Of a stretch of 8,955 nucleotides of DNA, positions 1-5,004 are shown piece after piece. The notes beneath the pieces were generated by a model. It had not been told where the DNA came from. It did not search any database and saw nothing but the letters and a program-made list of their open reading frames with translations. Source of the stretch: Thermoleophilaceae bacterium (GTDB taxonomy: Bacteria > Actinomycetota > Thermoleophilia > Solirubrobacterales > Thermoleophilaceae); contig JACCZP010000112.1 in assembly GCA_013695885.1 (NCBI GenBank), forward strand, positions 1-8,955, written 5' to 3'. The number at the start of each line of letters is the position of its first letter. Positions within the stretch are counted from its first letter, which is position 1. The position numbers were made by a program, and so were the translations under genes.

Positions 1-629
1 TCCTGTTCTCGCGCGCGTTCGCGGAGCTCGTGCCCACCGGCGACACCGAAGGCGTCCGGGCGCTGTCGACCGCATGCTCGGCGCTCGCCCGGGGCGAGCT
101 CATGCAGCGGGAGGACGCGTGGTCCGAGGCGGTGACCCCCGAGCGCTACCTAGAGCGCTGCGAGCTGAAGACCGCCCGGCTCTTCGAGGCCGCCTGCCGC
201 CTGGGGGCCCGGCTCGGCACCGCGGACGCTCGCAAGGCGGTCGAGGCCCTCGCGTTCTTCGGGGCGCGGATCGGCCTCGCGTTCCAGCTCTTCGACGACG
301 TGCTCGACGTGTCCGGGCCGGCGGAGCGCACCGGCAAGCAGCGCGGGGCGGACCTCCTCGACGGCACCGTGACGCTCCCGCTGATCCTCGCGCGCCGCCA
401 CGACCCGGCCCTGCGGGAGCTCGACCTGTGCGAGGCCGTCACCGACTCCGCCCAGGCCGGCGCCCTCTGCGACCGCATCGCCCTGACGGGCGCCCTCGGC
501 GCCGCGCGTGAGCACGCGCTCGGCTACGTGGCCGAGGCGAAGGCCGCGCTGAGCGGGGCGGAGCTGACCGCCGAGCGCCAGGCCGCCCTCGCCCTGGTGG
601 CCGACGCCGTGGTGGAGCGCTACGCCTGA
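1..629 (+). CDS. trans-polyprenyl diphosphate synthase, C-terminal part (5' end outside window)
   Basis: This is the 3' part of an (E)-prenyl diphosphate synthase, which adds isopentenyl diphosphate units to an allylic diphosphate to make the chain for quinones or other isoprenoids. The reading frame is open from base 3 (LFSRAFAELV...), so the real start and the first Asp-rich motif lie upstream. The second Asp-rich motif is intact: FQLFDDVLD, with DDVLD at 294-308, the Mg-diphosphate binding site of the family. It is followed by GKQRGADLLDGTVTLPLI, matching the family pattern GK..G.DL..G..TLPLI. The helix before it (ALARGELMQRED) corresponds to the usual A..G...Q segment. It ends with TGA at 627-629 and converges on the next gene. 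Family assignment is firm. Chain length (geranylgeranyl versus longer heptaprenyl or octaprenyl) cannot be decided because the residues upstream of the first Asp-rich motif are missing. Confidence 0.93.
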   Translation, partial: LFSRAFAELVPTGDTEGVRALSTACSALARGELMQREDAWSEAVTPERYLERCELKTARLFEAACRLGARLGTADARKAVEALAFFGARIGLAFQLFDDVLDVSGPAERTGKQRGADLLDGTVTLPLILARRHDPALRELDLCEAVTDSAQAGALCDRIALTGALGAAREHALGYVAEAKAALSGAELTAERQAALALVADAVVERYA

Positions 630-634
630 CGGTT

Positions 635-661
635 CGGGCGACGCCCCCCGGATTCCGCCCG
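635..661. terminator. weak inverted repeat between convergent genes
   Basis: CGGGCG (635-640) and CGCCCG (656-661) form a 6-bp stem around a 15-nt loop, in the 56-bp gap where the prenyl synthase and the minus-strand zinc-ribbon gene converge. There is no T tract on either side. It could act as a shared terminator, but GC-rich DNA yields such stems by chance. Confidence 0.25.
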
Positions 662-685
662 GGAAGCGGCCAGGGCTTCGCCCCG

Positions 686-1048
686 CTAGAAGTCCTCGGG
701 CAGGATCGCGCCCGCGGCCAGGGCGTGGGCGAAGCGATCGGCGACCTCGGTCATGTTCGCCCGCACCAGGCGGTCGAGATCGACCGCCACGGCGTCTGTG
801 CCCCGATCGAGCTCATGGTCGAAGGCGTCGGCCTGGCGCTGACAGAAGACGCCGCCGTCGGCCCACTCGCAGTTGGGGCAGCGCAGCTCGATGCTCCAGT
901 GATCGCGGCCGTGCTCCTGCCACCAGACCGGGTAGACGAGCTTCGACGCGCAGGCCGGGCACACGTGGAGCGGGCGAGTGACGGCCGGGGCCCCCGGCGG
1001 GGAGGTGACCGCCCGGGCCGCGCCTGCGGTGCTGGTCTCTCCGTGCAT
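686..1048 (-). CDS. small zinc-ribbon protein of unknown function
   Basis: A 120-residue soluble protein. After a low-complexity Ala/Thr/Pro N-terminus of about 25 residues it has a four-cysteine zinc ribbon: CPAC at residues 30-33 and CPNC at 57-60, separated by an aromatic-rich strand region (YPVWWQEHGRDHWSIEL). The C-terminal half is probably helical (F76 to H108) and ends in the segment AAGAILPEDF. I recall similar uncharacterised actinobacterial proteins with a CxxC/CxxC ribbon followed by a RANM...ILPxDF-like tail, so it is likely a conserved family, but no function is assigned. ATG at 1048 is chosen because it is the farthest in-frame ATG; the domain itself begins near residue 27, so a shorter form is possible. 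It is divergent from dcd with a 107-bp gap. No clear -10 or ribosome binding site was found upstream on its strand. Confidence 0.8.
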   Translation of the reverse strand: MHGETSTAGAARAVTSPPGAPAVTRPLHVCPACASKLVYPVWWQEHGRDHWSIELRCPNCEWADGGVFCQRQADAFDHELDRGTDAVAVDLDRLVRANMTEVADRFAHALAAGAILPEDF

Positions 1049-1139
1049 AGCCCGTGGATCGGCATCCGCGGCTTATGCTTGAGAGAAGCTCGACGAACGG
1101 TCGGGCGGGCGTCCGTGCGGGGACACCCAGGCCCGGGTC

Positions 1140-1145
1140 TAGACT
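1140..1145 (+). promoter_or_regulatory. -10-like hexamer TAGACT before dcd
   Basis: TAGACT ends 10 nt before the GTG chosen for dcd. No TTGACA-like box is visible about 17 bp upstream and there is no purine-rich ribosome binding site between hexamer and start, so a very short or absent 5' leader is inferred. The 9-mer TCTAGACTG around it recurs upstream of the tRNA-Lys gene. Confidence 0.45.
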
Positions 1146-1155
1146 GCCGCGGCGA

Positions 1156-1749
1156 GTGGTGCTGAGCGACCGCACGATCCGGACCGAGATCGAAGCCGGT
1201 CGGATCGCCATCGAGCCGTTCGACCCCGGGCTCGTGCAGCCTTCGAGCGTCGACGTGAGGGTGGATCGCCGCTTCCGTGTCTTCCACAACGCCCGCTACC
1301 CCTACATCGACGTGCGCGCGCCGATGGACGGGCTGACGGAGCTGGTGGAGATGGAGGGGGACGAGCCGTTCATCCTCCACCCCGGGGAGTTCGTGCTCGG
1401 CCAGACGCTCGAGCGGGTGACGCTGCCCGACGACCTGGTGGCCCGGCTCGAGGGCAAGAGCTCGCTCGGCCGGCTGGGACTGCTCATCCACTCGACAGCC
1501 GGCTTCGTGGACGCGGGCTTCTCGGGGAACCTGACGCTCGAGCTCTCGAACGTGGCGAACCTGCCGATCACGCTCTACCACGGCATGCCGATCGGCCAGA
1601 TCTCCTTCATGCGGATGGACGGCCCGGTGGAGAACCCCTACGGGTCGCGCGCGAGCGGCTCCAAGTACCAGGGCCAGGCCGAGCCCACCGCGAGCCGCTT
1701 CTACCTGAACTTCGAGCGCTCCTCCCGCGAGGACGCCGGCTCGGGCTGA
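1156..1749 (+). CDS. dcd: dCTP deaminase, probably bifunctional (dCTP deaminase/dUTPase)
   Basis: A 197-residue protein that deaminates dCTP; in the actinobacterial and archaeal subgroup the same trimeric enzyme also hydrolyses the dUTP to dUMP for thymidylate synthesis. N-terminus [30 protein letters not shown] is the classic family start. The phosphate-binding motif [10 protein letters not shown] is at 101-110, [13 protein letters not shown] at 112-124, the catalytic glutamate is E129 in LTLELSN, and the C-terminal lid SKYQGQ is at 169-174. The STAG segment and overall match resemble the bifunctional Mycobacterium type more than E. coli Dcd, so dUTPase activity is inferred. Two adjacent in-frame GTG codons (1156 and 1159) are candidate starts; 1156 gives the usual M-x-LSDR beginning. 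The open frame extends upstream to an ATG at 1054, but that part bears no family similarity. A hairpin follows the stop at once. Confidence 0.95.
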   Translation: MVLSDRTIRTEIEAGRIAIEPFDPGLVQPSSVDVRVDRRFRVFHNARYPYIDVRAPMDGLTELVEMEGDEPFILHPGEFVLGQTLERVTLPDDLVARLEGKSSLGRLGLLIHSTAGFVDAGFSGNLTLELSNVANLPITLYHGMPIGQISFMRMDGPVENPYGSRASGSKYQGQAEPTASRFYLNFERSSREDAGSG

Positions 1750-1754
1750 TCCGC

Positions 1755-1773
1755 GTGCGCGCGGGGCGCGCAC
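1755..1773 (+). terminator. perfect 8-bp hairpin after dcd
   Basis: GTGCGCGC (1755-1762), loop GGG, GCGCGCAC (1766-1773): a perfect GC-rich stem starting 6 nt after the dcd stop codon. There is no T tract, so it resembles the T-less hairpins often seen at actinobacterial gene ends. Confidence 0.5.
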
Positions 1774-1805
1774 TCCCACCGACCCGGCCGTTCCTCGGAC
1801 GGGGC

Positions 1806-1811
1806 TAGCAT
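1806..1811 (+). promoter_or_regulatory. -10-like hexamer TAGCAT before tatA
   Basis: TAGCAT would place the transcript start near 1818, giving a leader of about 20 nt that contains the GGAGG ribosome binding site of tatA. This is the one gene near such a hexamer that also has a clear ribosome binding site. Confidence 0.4.
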
Positions 1812-1828
1812 GGTCGGCAACGCAACCT

Positions 1829-1835
1829 GGAGGAG
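1829..1835 (+). promoter_or_regulatory. ribosome binding site deciding the tatA start
   Basis: GGAGGAG lies 4 nt before the ATG at 1840 (GGAGG core 6 nt before). It rules in this ATG over the upstream in-frame ATG at 1810, whose extra ten residues have no similarity to TatA. Confidence 0.7.
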
Positions 1836-1839
1836 CACC

Positions 1840-2136
1840 ATGGGGCCGTTCGGCGGAATCGGACTTCCTGAGATCATCATCGTCCTCGTAATCGCGCTCC
1901 TGATCTTCGGGCCGAAGCGGCTGCCGGGGCTCGGGAAGTCGCTCGGTTCGGGACTGCGCGAGTTCAAGGACTCGGTCTCCGGTGGCGGATCGGACCGCAC
2001 CGAGCTGCCGGAGTCCCGCGAGGACCACGGAGCAGAGCCGGACCGCGTCCGCGCCTCCGAGGACCCGGAGCCGGTCACCGCGGAGCCGGTCAGCGGCGCA
2101 GCCGGTCGTGGTGCGGGCCGGGACCGCGCCTCCTAG
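1840..2136 (+). CDS. tatA: TatA, twin-arginine translocase pore-forming subunit
   Basis: A 98-residue protein with the standard TatA plan: a short periplasmic N-terminus (MGPFGGIGLPE), one transmembrane helix (about residues 11-23, IIIVLVIALLIFG), the conserved FG hinge, then an amphipathic helix PKRLPGLGKSLGSGLREFK, and a long hydrophilic tail (from about residue 45) rich in Glu, Asp, Pro, Arg and Ser. TatA multimers form the passage for folded proteins that carry twin-arginine signals, recruited by TatC. The TatA rather than TatB call rests on the FGPKRLPGLGKSLG hinge and amphipathic helix and the short length; in many Gram-positive systems one TatA-like protein does both jobs. tatC follows after 24 bp with its own putative -10 box, so the two may be transcribed together and separately. 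Confidence 0.93.
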   Translation: MGPFGGIGLPEIIIVLVIALLIFGPKRLPGLGKSLGSGLREFKDSVSGGGSDRTELPESREDHGAEPDRVRASEDPEPVTAEPVSGAAGRGAGRDRAS

Positions 2137-2149
2137 CGCGCTGGGGACG

Positions 2150-2155
2150 TAACCT
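2150..2155 (+). promoter_or_regulatory. -10-like hexamer TAACCT before tatC (leaderless)
   Basis: TAACCT ends 5 nt before the tatC GTG, exactly the spacing at which the transcript would begin on the start codon. No ribosome binding site precedes the GTG: the five intervening bases are CCCTC. Confidence 0.5.
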
Positions 2156-2160
2156 CCCTC

Positions 2161-3036
2161 GTGGCACGGCTCAAGTCCGTAAGCCACGACGAGGAGCTCA
2201 GCCTCGTCGACCACCTCGACGAGCTGCGCTCGCGGCTCATCGTCGTGGTCATCGCCTTCGGCGTCGCGTTCGCGGTCTGCTTCTGGCAGAACCACTACGT
2301 CCTCGCCGCCCTCAACCGTCCGCTGGACGGGCTCATCCCCGTCACGCTCGGCGTGGCCGAGCAGTTCACCACCACGCTCACGGTGGCGGCCTACGCGGCG
2401 ATCCTGCTGATCATGCCCGTGTTCCTCCACCAGTCCTACGCCTTCCTGCTGCCGGCCTTCAGCCCCAACGAGCGCAAGGTGGCGCTGCCGCTGCTCCTCA
2501 TGGTGCCGGTGCTGTTCGTCGGCGGCGTGGTGTTCGGGTACTTCGTGGTGCTGCCCAATGCGATCAGCTTCCTGCTCGGGTTCAACGCGGAGGAGTTCAA
2601 CGTGATGCTGCGAGCGCGCGACTACTACTCGTTCACCGCGCTCACCCTCGTCGCCATCGGCATCCTCTTCCAGATCCCCGTGGGGATCCTCGCGGTCACG
2701 CGGCTGGGCATCATCACCCCCCGCCAGCTGCGTAAGCACCGCCGGTACGCGTTCCTGGGCATAGCGGTGGTGGCCATGCTGCTTCCCGGCACCGATCCGG
2801 TGACCATGCTGCTCTCGATGGCCCCGCTGGTGGTCCTCTACGAGCTCTCGGTCCTGCTGGCCTCGGCCTTCGATCGCCGGCCCTCGGACGGCACCGACGA
2901 CGAGGAGGACGGCGACGAGGGACCGGACGACGACGGCGACCCCCACGACGGCCCGGGCGGCGACGGCGGGGGGCTCGGCTCAGCCGAGCCGAACGGGCGT
3001 CCCGACGCCCTGCGCTCCCCGGCGCGGACTCCCTAG
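2161..3036 (+). CDS. tatC: TatC, twin-arginine translocase signal-recognition subunit
   Basis: A 291-residue polytopic membrane protein that binds twin-arginine signal peptides and assembles with TatA. The N-terminal cytoplasmic motif SLVDHLDELRSRL (14-26) is diagnostic. Six hydrophobic segments lie near 26-42, 72-92, 107-131, 158-179, 197-209 and 215-236. The first cytoplasmic loop has the conserved AFSPNERK with E104, equivalent to the signal-binding Glu of the family. In the fourth helix the buried polar position reads F-Q-I-P (Q171), where E. coli has Glu. After the last helix comes an unusual tail of about 55 residues, rich in Asp, Glu and Gly (roughly 240-270) and then Gly/Pro/Arg, which is not part of the TatC core. 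GTG at 2161 is the start because the family N-terminus follows closely and the -10 hexamer sits just before it. Confidence 0.95.
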   Translation: MARLKSVSHDEELSLVDHLDELRSRLIVVVIAFGVAFAVCFWQNHYVLAALNRPLDGLIPVTLGVAEQFTTTLTVAAYAAILLIMPVFLHQSYAFLLPAFSPNERKVALPLLLMVPVLFVGGVVFGYFVVLPNAISFLLGFNAEEFNVMLRARDYYSFTALTLVAIGILFQIPVGILAVTRLGIITPRQLRKHRRYAFLGIAVVAMLLPGTDPVTMLLSMAPLVVLYELSVLLASAFDRRPSDGTDDEEDGDEGPDDDGDPHDGPGGDGGGLGSAEPNGRPDALRSPARTP

Positions 3037-3037
3037 T

Positions 3038-3089
3038 GGTCGTTCCTCCAGGTCGCAGGACCCGCAGGAGCGACCGCTGGATCACCAGC
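3038..3089 (+). terminator. nested stem-loops after tatC
   Basis: GGTCGTTCCT (3038-3047) pairs with AGGAGCGACC (3066-3075) as a 10-bp stem with one G-U pair in RNA. Inside its loop GGTC (3051-3054) pairs with GACC (3059-3062). A further small stem follows, GCTGG (3076-3080) with CCAGC (3085-3089). The group starts 2 nt after the tatC stop and ends 12 nt before the next -10 box, so it probably ends the tatC transcript; there is no T tract. Confidence 0.45.
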
Positions 3090-3101
3090 CTCTCGGGTCT
3101 C

Positions 3102-3107
3102 TAACCT
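3102..3107 (+). promoter_or_regulatory. -10-like hexamer TAACCT (leaderless) before the membrane-anchored repeat protein
   Basis: TAACCT, the same hexamer as before tatC, ends 7 nt before the GTG at 3115. No ribosome binding site is visible in CAGCGCC, so leaderless initiation is inferred. Confidence 0.5.
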
Positions 3108-3114
3108 CAGCGCC

Positions 3115-3909
3115 GTGCTGTTCGACCTGAAGGGCAGGCGCAAGTACGTCGTCCAGGCCACCTACCTCCTTCTCGCCCTCCTGATGGGCGGAGGCCTGGT
3201 CCTCTTCGGCATCGGCTCCGACGCCGGGCAGGGAGGGCTGGTCGACGCCTTCACCGACGAGAACACGGGCGACAACGGCAACTCCCAGGCCGCCGACCGC
3301 GTCGAGCAGGCCGAGGGGCGGCTGCGGACCAACCCGCGCGACCCCGTCGCGCTCACCGCCATGATCCGCGGCCACTACCAGCTCGCGACCGCGAAGACCT
3401 CCGCCCAGTCCAGCTCCTTCCCGCCCGACGCACGCCCCGACCTTCAGCGGGCCTCGGACGCCTGGGAGCGCTACCTCGCTCTCGAGCTGCCCCGCCCCGA
3501 CGACTCGCTGGCCGGACTGATGCTCCAGGTCTACGGCCCCTCCGGGCTCGGACGGGCCGACCAGGCCGCGCGGGCCGCGGAGATCGTGGCCGACGCGCGC
3601 CCGAGCGCCTCGGCGTACCTCCAGGTGGCGCTGTACGCGAAGCTCGCCGGGCAGGAGCGAAAGGCGAAGCTGGCCGAGCGCCAGGCCCTCGCGCGAGCGT
3701 CCTCGCCGAAGGAGAAGAAGGCGATCAAGGAGCAGCTCGTCGCGCTCGACGCCCTCGCCTCACAGCAGGGGATGGGTGGACCCGGAGGGCAGGTGTCGGG
3801 ACCCGGCGGCGCGGCGCCTGGTGGCGGCGGGGGGGCTCCTCCCGGCGGCGGGGGAGCGGCCCCACCGGGTGGCGGGGCCCCTGGCGGGTCCGGCGCACCA
3901 CCCCGTTGA
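3115..3909 (+). CDS. membrane-anchored helical-repeat (TPR-like) protein with Gly/Pro-rich tail
   Basis: A 264-residue protein with a basic cytoplasmic start (MLFDLKGRRKYVVQ), one strongly hydrophobic segment at about 11-34 (an uncleaved anchor or signal anchor; no lipobox Cys), an acidic/Asn linker (about 43-57), then Ala-rich amphipathic helices (58-215). The helices have spacing and residues typical of tetratricopeptide-like repeats, for example VEQAEGRLRTNPRDPVALTAMIRGHYQLA, and A.RAAEIVADARPSASAYLQVALYAKLAGQ. The last 46 residues (219-264) are almost only Gly, Pro and Ala (GGGGGAPPGGGG...). I recall proteins with this anchor near tatC in related actinobacteria but know no function. An extracytoplasmic scaffold or adaptor role is a guess. 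It has its own putative promoter and lies 78 bp after tatC. The repeat call is by eye and needs a profile search. Confidence 0.8.
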   Translation: MLFDLKGRRKYVVQATYLLLALLMGGGLVLFGIGSDAGQGGLVDAFTDENTGDNGNSQAADRVEQAEGRLRTNPRDPVALTAMIRGHYQLATAKTSAQSSSFPPDARPDLQRASDAWERYLALELPRPDDSLAGLMLQVYGPSGLGRADQAARAAEIVADARPSASAYLQVALYAKLAGQERKAKLAERQALARASSPKEKKAIKEQLVALDALASQQGMGGPGGQVSGPGGAAPGGGGGAPPGGGGAAPPGGGAPGGSGAPPR

Positions 3910-3974
3910 TCCGTCCCGGCGCGTCCAACCCGTACGTGAGCCATCCAGCGGGGACGGCGTCGGCCGCCCACCGG

Positions 3975-3980
3975 TACCCT
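3975..3980 (+). promoter_or_regulatory. -10-like hexamer TACCCT (leaderless) before the STAS gene
   Basis: TACCCT ends 8 nt before the GTG at 3989; the intervening TCCCGCCC is pyrimidine-rich and cannot serve as a ribosome binding site. Confidence 0.45.
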
Positions 3981-3988
3981 TCCCGCCC

Positions 3989-4354
3989 GTGACCATCGAC
4001 TTCAGGATCTCGGACCGGGAGATCGACTCGCGCACCCATCTGGTCGAGCTCGGCGGGGAGGTCGATCTCTACACGGCGCCCGAGTTCAAGGAGCGCCTGT
4101 CGGGCGCGATCGAGTCCGGCAAGCAGCGGCTCGTGGTCGACCTGAGCGAGACCACGTTCATCGACTCCACCACGCTCGGCGTCCTCGTCGGGGCCGAGAA
4201 GCAGCTCCGGGCCTCGGACGGCGCGGTGGTCCTCGTCTGCCCCGAGCGCAACATACGCAAGGTCTTCGAGATCACCGGCCTCGACCGGGTCTTCACGATG
4301 CACGACTCCCGTGACGAGGCGCTGGCGGACGCATCCGGGGAGCCCGCGGGCTGA
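3989..4354 (+). CDS. STAS-domain anti-sigma factor antagonist
   Basis: A 121-residue single-domain protein of the SpoIIAA/RsbV type, which releases an alternative sigma factor by binding the anti-sigma kinase when unphosphorylated. The order of elements is complete: strand HLVELGGEVDLYTAPEFKERL (17-37), strand RLVVDLSETTFIDSTTLGVLVGAEK (47-71) with the phosphorylation loop D59-S60-T61-T62, strand AVVLVCPERNIRKVFEITGLDRVF (79-102) and a C-terminal helix. Aligning DSTTLG with the DSSGLG of SpoIIAA places Thr61 at the phosphorylated serine, so a phospho-Thr is possible. No anti-sigma kinase or sigma factor gene is adjacent, so its partner is unknown. GTG at 3989 is chosen because it begins the domain and follows the -10 hexamer; the open frame upstream overlaps the preceding gene's tail and is not protein-like. 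Confidence 0.9.
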   Translation: MTIDFRISDREIDSRTHLVELGGEVDLYTAPEFKERLSGAIESGKQRLVVDLSETTFIDSTTLGVLVGAEKQLRASDGAVVLVCPERNIRKVFEITGLDRVFTMHDSRDEALADASGEPAG

Positions 4355-4367
4355 CTCGCCCGACCGT

Positions 4368-4408
4368 CGCACCGCCCGGGGGAGCCGGCGCCTCGGCCGG
4401 GCGGTGCG
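4368..4408 (+). terminator. 12-bp perfect inverted repeat after the STAS gene
   Basis: CGCACCGCCCGG (4368-4379) is perfectly complementary to CCGGGCGGTGCG (4397-4408) across a 17-nt loop. It begins 14 nt after the STAS stop and lies 27 nt before the tRNA -10 box. It is the longest perfect stem in the window; no T tract follows. Most likely it terminates the upstream transcript and insulates the tRNA gene. Confidence 0.6.
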
Positions 4409-4435
4409 CTGTCCTCGGCTTCGGCCGCCCCGCTC

Positions 4436-4441
4436 TAGACT
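4436..4441 (+). promoter_or_regulatory. -10-like hexamer TAGACT before tRNA-Lys
   Basis: TAGACT ends 12 nt before the mature tRNA 5' end, consistent with a transcript starting near 4448 and a leader of a few bases for RNase P to remove. It shares TCTAGACTG with the dcd promoter. Confidence 0.5.
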
Positions 4442-4453
4442 GACGCGCCCTCC

Positions 4454-4526
<73 letters not shown>

Positions 4527-4533
4527 CTGCCAA

Positions 4534-4558
4534 GCCGCACCGTTGCGCCTCGTGCGGC
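4534..4558 (+). terminator. hairpin just after tRNA-Lys
   Basis: GCCGCAC (4534-4540) and GTGCGGC (4552-4558) form a 7-bp perfect stem with an 11-nt loop, starting 8 nt after the tRNA end. A terminator for the tRNA transcript is the simplest reading, although no T run follows. Confidence 0.4.
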
Positions 4559-4571
4559 GCGCGCTCCTACC

Positions 4572-4658
4572 TCATCCGCAGTCGTAGGTGACCGTGCGTC
4601 CTTTGTCCCAGACGCTCCACGCGGACAGCACGCCGTTCTGGTTGATCCGGGCGCGCAC
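4572..4658 (-). pseudogene. short coding-like tail (28 codons), possible gene remnant or micro-ORF
   Basis: The minus strand reads from GTG at 4658 to TGA at 4572-4574 as 28 residues containing ARINQNGVLSAW and SVWDKGRTVTYDCG. The mix of Trp, Asn, Asp, Tyr and Val, with nearly all codons ending in G or C, looks like a genuine protein C-terminus rather than a GC shadow. A TAA at 4665-4667 closes the frame just upstream, so it is either the surviving end of a decayed gene or a very small gene. Upstream on its strand is TCTAAT, then CGAGG, then GTG, so a -10 (5 of 6 to TATAAT, but C at the key second position) or a weak purine-rich site could serve it. I do not recognise the family. Confidence 0.25.
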
Positions 4659-4727
4659 CCTCGATTAGAGCTCGTCGGCTCCCGGACGGTCCCCGAGACC
4701 GCGTCGACCGCCTCACCGGCTGCGAGC

Positions 4728-4750
4728 GGGTGAGCCGCTAGGGCTCACCC
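4728..4750. terminator. 9-bp perfect hairpin in the gene-poor region
   Basis: GGGTGAGCC (4728-4736), loop GCTAG, GGCTCACCC (4742-4750). It is perfect and symmetric, so it may be a terminator on either strand or an operator-like site. No adjacent gene explains it. Confidence 0.35.
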
Positions 4751-4821
4751 CCGGGACCGCCGCCGCCGCGCCCGACGCGCGCCGCGGCCGGGCACCTTTC
4801 CAGGGTCGGAGGGTGTAGCCG

Positions 4822-4886
4822 AGCGGCACGGGTCGACGCGGCCCCGCCAGCGCTGCTCCCCAGCGGCGCACGTCGACGCGGCCCCG
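4822..4886. repeat. imperfect 25-bp direct repeat, 40-bp period
   Basis: Positions 4822-4846 and 4862-4886 match at 22 of 25 bases: both have AGCGGC, then four mostly diverged bases, then the identical 15-mer GTCGACGCGGCCCCG (4832-4846 and 4872-4886). GTCGAC is itself palindromic. Only two copies are seen. Confidence 0.6.
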
Positions 4887-4891
4887 GCAAC

Positions 4892-4994
4892 GTGCATAAG
4901 CCCTGACACGTGACCGGCGATCAGGCGTCGCCGGACTTCTGCACGCGGACGGTGCACAGGCCCTGCCACGTCTCGAGAAGGACGACGTGACCGG
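4892..4994. repeat. diverged duplication with internal deletion
   Basis: GTGCATAAGCCCTGACACGT (4892-4911) and GTGCACAGGCCCTGCCACGT (4952-4971) match at 17 of 20 bases. The first runs straight on into GACCGG, making ACGTGACCGG at 4908-4917. The second copy reaches the same ACGTGACCGG only at 4985-4994, 17 bp further. The first copy thus looks like the second with 17 bp removed between two ACGT tetramers, as slippage would do. Confidence 0.55.
4914..4934. repeat. 7-bp inverted repeat inside the duplication
   Basis: CCGGCGA (4914-4920) and TCGCCGG (4928-4934) form a perfect stem with a 7-nt loop. It lies between the two copies of the duplication and covers the stop codon of the minus-strand coding-like tail, so it could be a terminator for minus-strand transcription. 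Confidence 0.35.
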
Positions 4995-5004
4995 GGTTGT
5001 GCAC
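4921..5004 (-). pseudogene. short coding-like tail (27 codons), possible gene remnant
   Basis: The minus strand reads from GTG at 5004 to TGA at 4921-4923 as 27 residues including VVLLETWQGLCTVRVQKSG, with 25 of 27 codons ending in G or C. The frame is open farther upstream, but there the translation turns Arg/Pro-rich and overlaps the aminotransferase start in antisense, so it does not look real. The stretch TWQGLCT is encoded by the duplicated 20-mer; the other copy would read TCQGLCT in the same phase. It may be the end of a decayed, once tandemly duplicated gene, or a short peptide gene. No family recognised. Confidence 0.22.

Noticed and set aside
1054..1155. A 34-residue N-terminal extension of dCTP deaminase from the ATG at 1054.
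   Set aside because: It has no family similarity, is Arg/Gly-rich, and contains the -10-like box just before the GTG that begins the canonical N-terminus.
751..2946. A 731-codon open frame on the minus strand opposite dcd, tatA and tatC.
   Set aside because: Its translation is His/Arg/Glu/Val-rich low-information sequence, typical of the antisense of GC-saturated genes, and the plus-strand genes it covers are unmistakable.
4808..4831. A tRNA-like 5' piece (GGAGGGTGTAGCCGAGCGGC) suggesting a second tRNA or pseudo-tRNA.
   Set aside because: The D stem does not pair properly, and no anticodon arm, TTCRA T-loop or matching 3' acceptor strand follows.
4822..4994. CRISPR-like array from the repeated segments.
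   Set aside because: Only two copies of each repeat, imperfect, with different periods (40 and 60 bp) and no regular spacers or cas genes.
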